A stretch of 64,000 nt of DNA from Flammeovirga yaeyamensis (GTDB lineage Bacteria; Bacteroidota; Bacteroidia; Cytophagales; Flammeovirgaceae): assembly GCF_018736045.1 (NCBI RefSeq), contig NZ_CP076133.1, positions 930,001 through 994,000 of the forward strand, given 5' to 3'. The position numbers were made by a program, and so were the translations under genes. Shown in pieces: positions 63,535 to 64,000 of the stretch; positions within the stretch are counted from its first letter, which is position 1; each line of letters starts with the position of its first letter. The notes beneath the pieces are model-generated. The model did not search any database, was not told the DNA's origin, and saw only the letters and a list, made by a program, of their open reading frames with translations.

Positions 63535-64000
63535 TTAGTTTGTTCTTTTTTGTACTTGAATATTGTCATAAATAACAGTACCCTCAGAATAAGTTCTAAT
63601 TTCAAAGTTGAAAGTAGTAGCAGTTGGATCAGTTGTGAAAGTTGTTTCATACTTTTCCCAATCAGTAATCTCATCATCTTTGAAATAGCCTTGTACAGTA
63701 CCTACTTCAGTTCCATCAGCATCATCAATCGAAGACCACATTCTGAATGTAGTATTGGCATTTGTTTTTGTACTTAATGGTTTATACCAAACAGTGATTT
63801 TATACTCTTCACCGCCTTCAATATCAAATGATTGTTTTAAATCTCTTCTTGCTGTAGCTGTTATTTTTAGAGCAGAACTACCTTCTTGAACATCAGATGT
63901 TTCAATTTCAGTTTCACTAGGTATAGACCAATTATCAGGAGAATTATTTGTCCAAGTTTCAAACCCTCCATTTAGAATAATGTTATCGCCATACTCAGGA
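63535..64000 (-). CDS. C-terminal part of a secreted protein with a CBM4/9-like jelly roll
   Basis: The minus-strand frame is open from the stop at 63535 to the window edge, so this is the 3' part (about 154 residues) of a larger gene. The visible sequence begins with NIILNGGFETWTNNSPDNW and ends YSEGTVIYDNIQVQKRTN, the start and end of a carbohydrate-binding-like jelly roll of the CBM4/9 type (GFE.W....P..W at the start, V.YDNI.V at the end). SFDIEGGEEYKITVWYKPLS is the middle. The rest of the protein is outside the window; a paired endonuclease-like or DUF5689-type secreted protein is plausible because such jelly rolls are often its companions. A hairpin separates it from the nuclease gene. 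Confidence 0.75.
   Translation of the reverse strand, partial: PEYGDNIILNGGFETWTNNSPDNWSIPSETEIETSDVQEGSSALKITATARRDLKQSFDIEGGEEYKITVWYKPLSTKTNANTTFRMWSSIDDADGTEVGTVQGYFKDDEITDWEKYETTFTTDPTATTFNFEIRTYSEGTVIYDNIQVQKRTN

Overview
The window looks like a chromosomal segment of a marine, alga-degrading Bacteroidota. A Flammeovirga-like member of the Cytophagales is my best guess. The grounds are strong AT bias, SusC/SusD pairs, a hybrid two-component regulator, lipoprotein and type IX secretion (T9SS) C-terminal sorting signals, and many sulfatases and polysaccharide-degrading enzymes. The taxon is inferred from gene content only.

Region 1 (1-36156) is a large polysaccharide utilization locus (PUL) whose content points to ulvan, the sulfated rhamnose/uronic acid/xylose polymer of green algae. 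It begins with the 3' part of a hybrid two-component regulator, then SusC, SusD and a fasciclin-like lipoprotein. Next come an alpha-L-rhamnosidase (GH78), a GH3, a GH2, a large PL24-type beta-propeller lyase with binding modules, and a non-catalytic secreted protein built from the same modules. They are followed by a GH39-like enzyme, a PL25-type lyase, a sulfatase, a second PL24-type lyase, a heparinase II/III-fold lyase, a second GH78 and another sulfatase. All three propeller lyases keep a His/His/Tyr/Arg set at the spacing expected of the ulvan lyase families. Hairpin terminators split the locus into several transcription units. No unsaturated uronyl hydrolase (GH88/GH105) is visible, so the locus probably continues upstream or relies on genes elsewhere.

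Region 2 (36157-53940) is a second PUL: SusC, SusD, a surface lipoprotein, GH2, a GH110-type alpha-1,3-galactosidase with the family's three Asp residues, a large beta-propeller protein that may be a lambda-carrageenase-like (GH150) enzyme, a small T9SS protein and a GH71/GH99-like enzyme. Together these suggest a red-algal sulfated galactan such as a lambda-type carrageenan. That substrate is an inference. No regulator dedicated to this locus is in the window.

Region 3 (53940-64000) is mixed. It holds a small membrane protein, a GNAT acetyltransferase / membrane protein / signal peptidase I cluster, and a minus-strand sulfatase plus FAD-dependent oxidoreductase pair that may still serve a PUL. 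After these come a small DUF-like protein, an orphan lipoyl-domain protein, a secreted endonuclease I lipoprotein and the C-terminal end of another secreted protein that runs off the window. No tRNA, rRNA, CRISPR array, insertion sequence or prophage gene was recognised.
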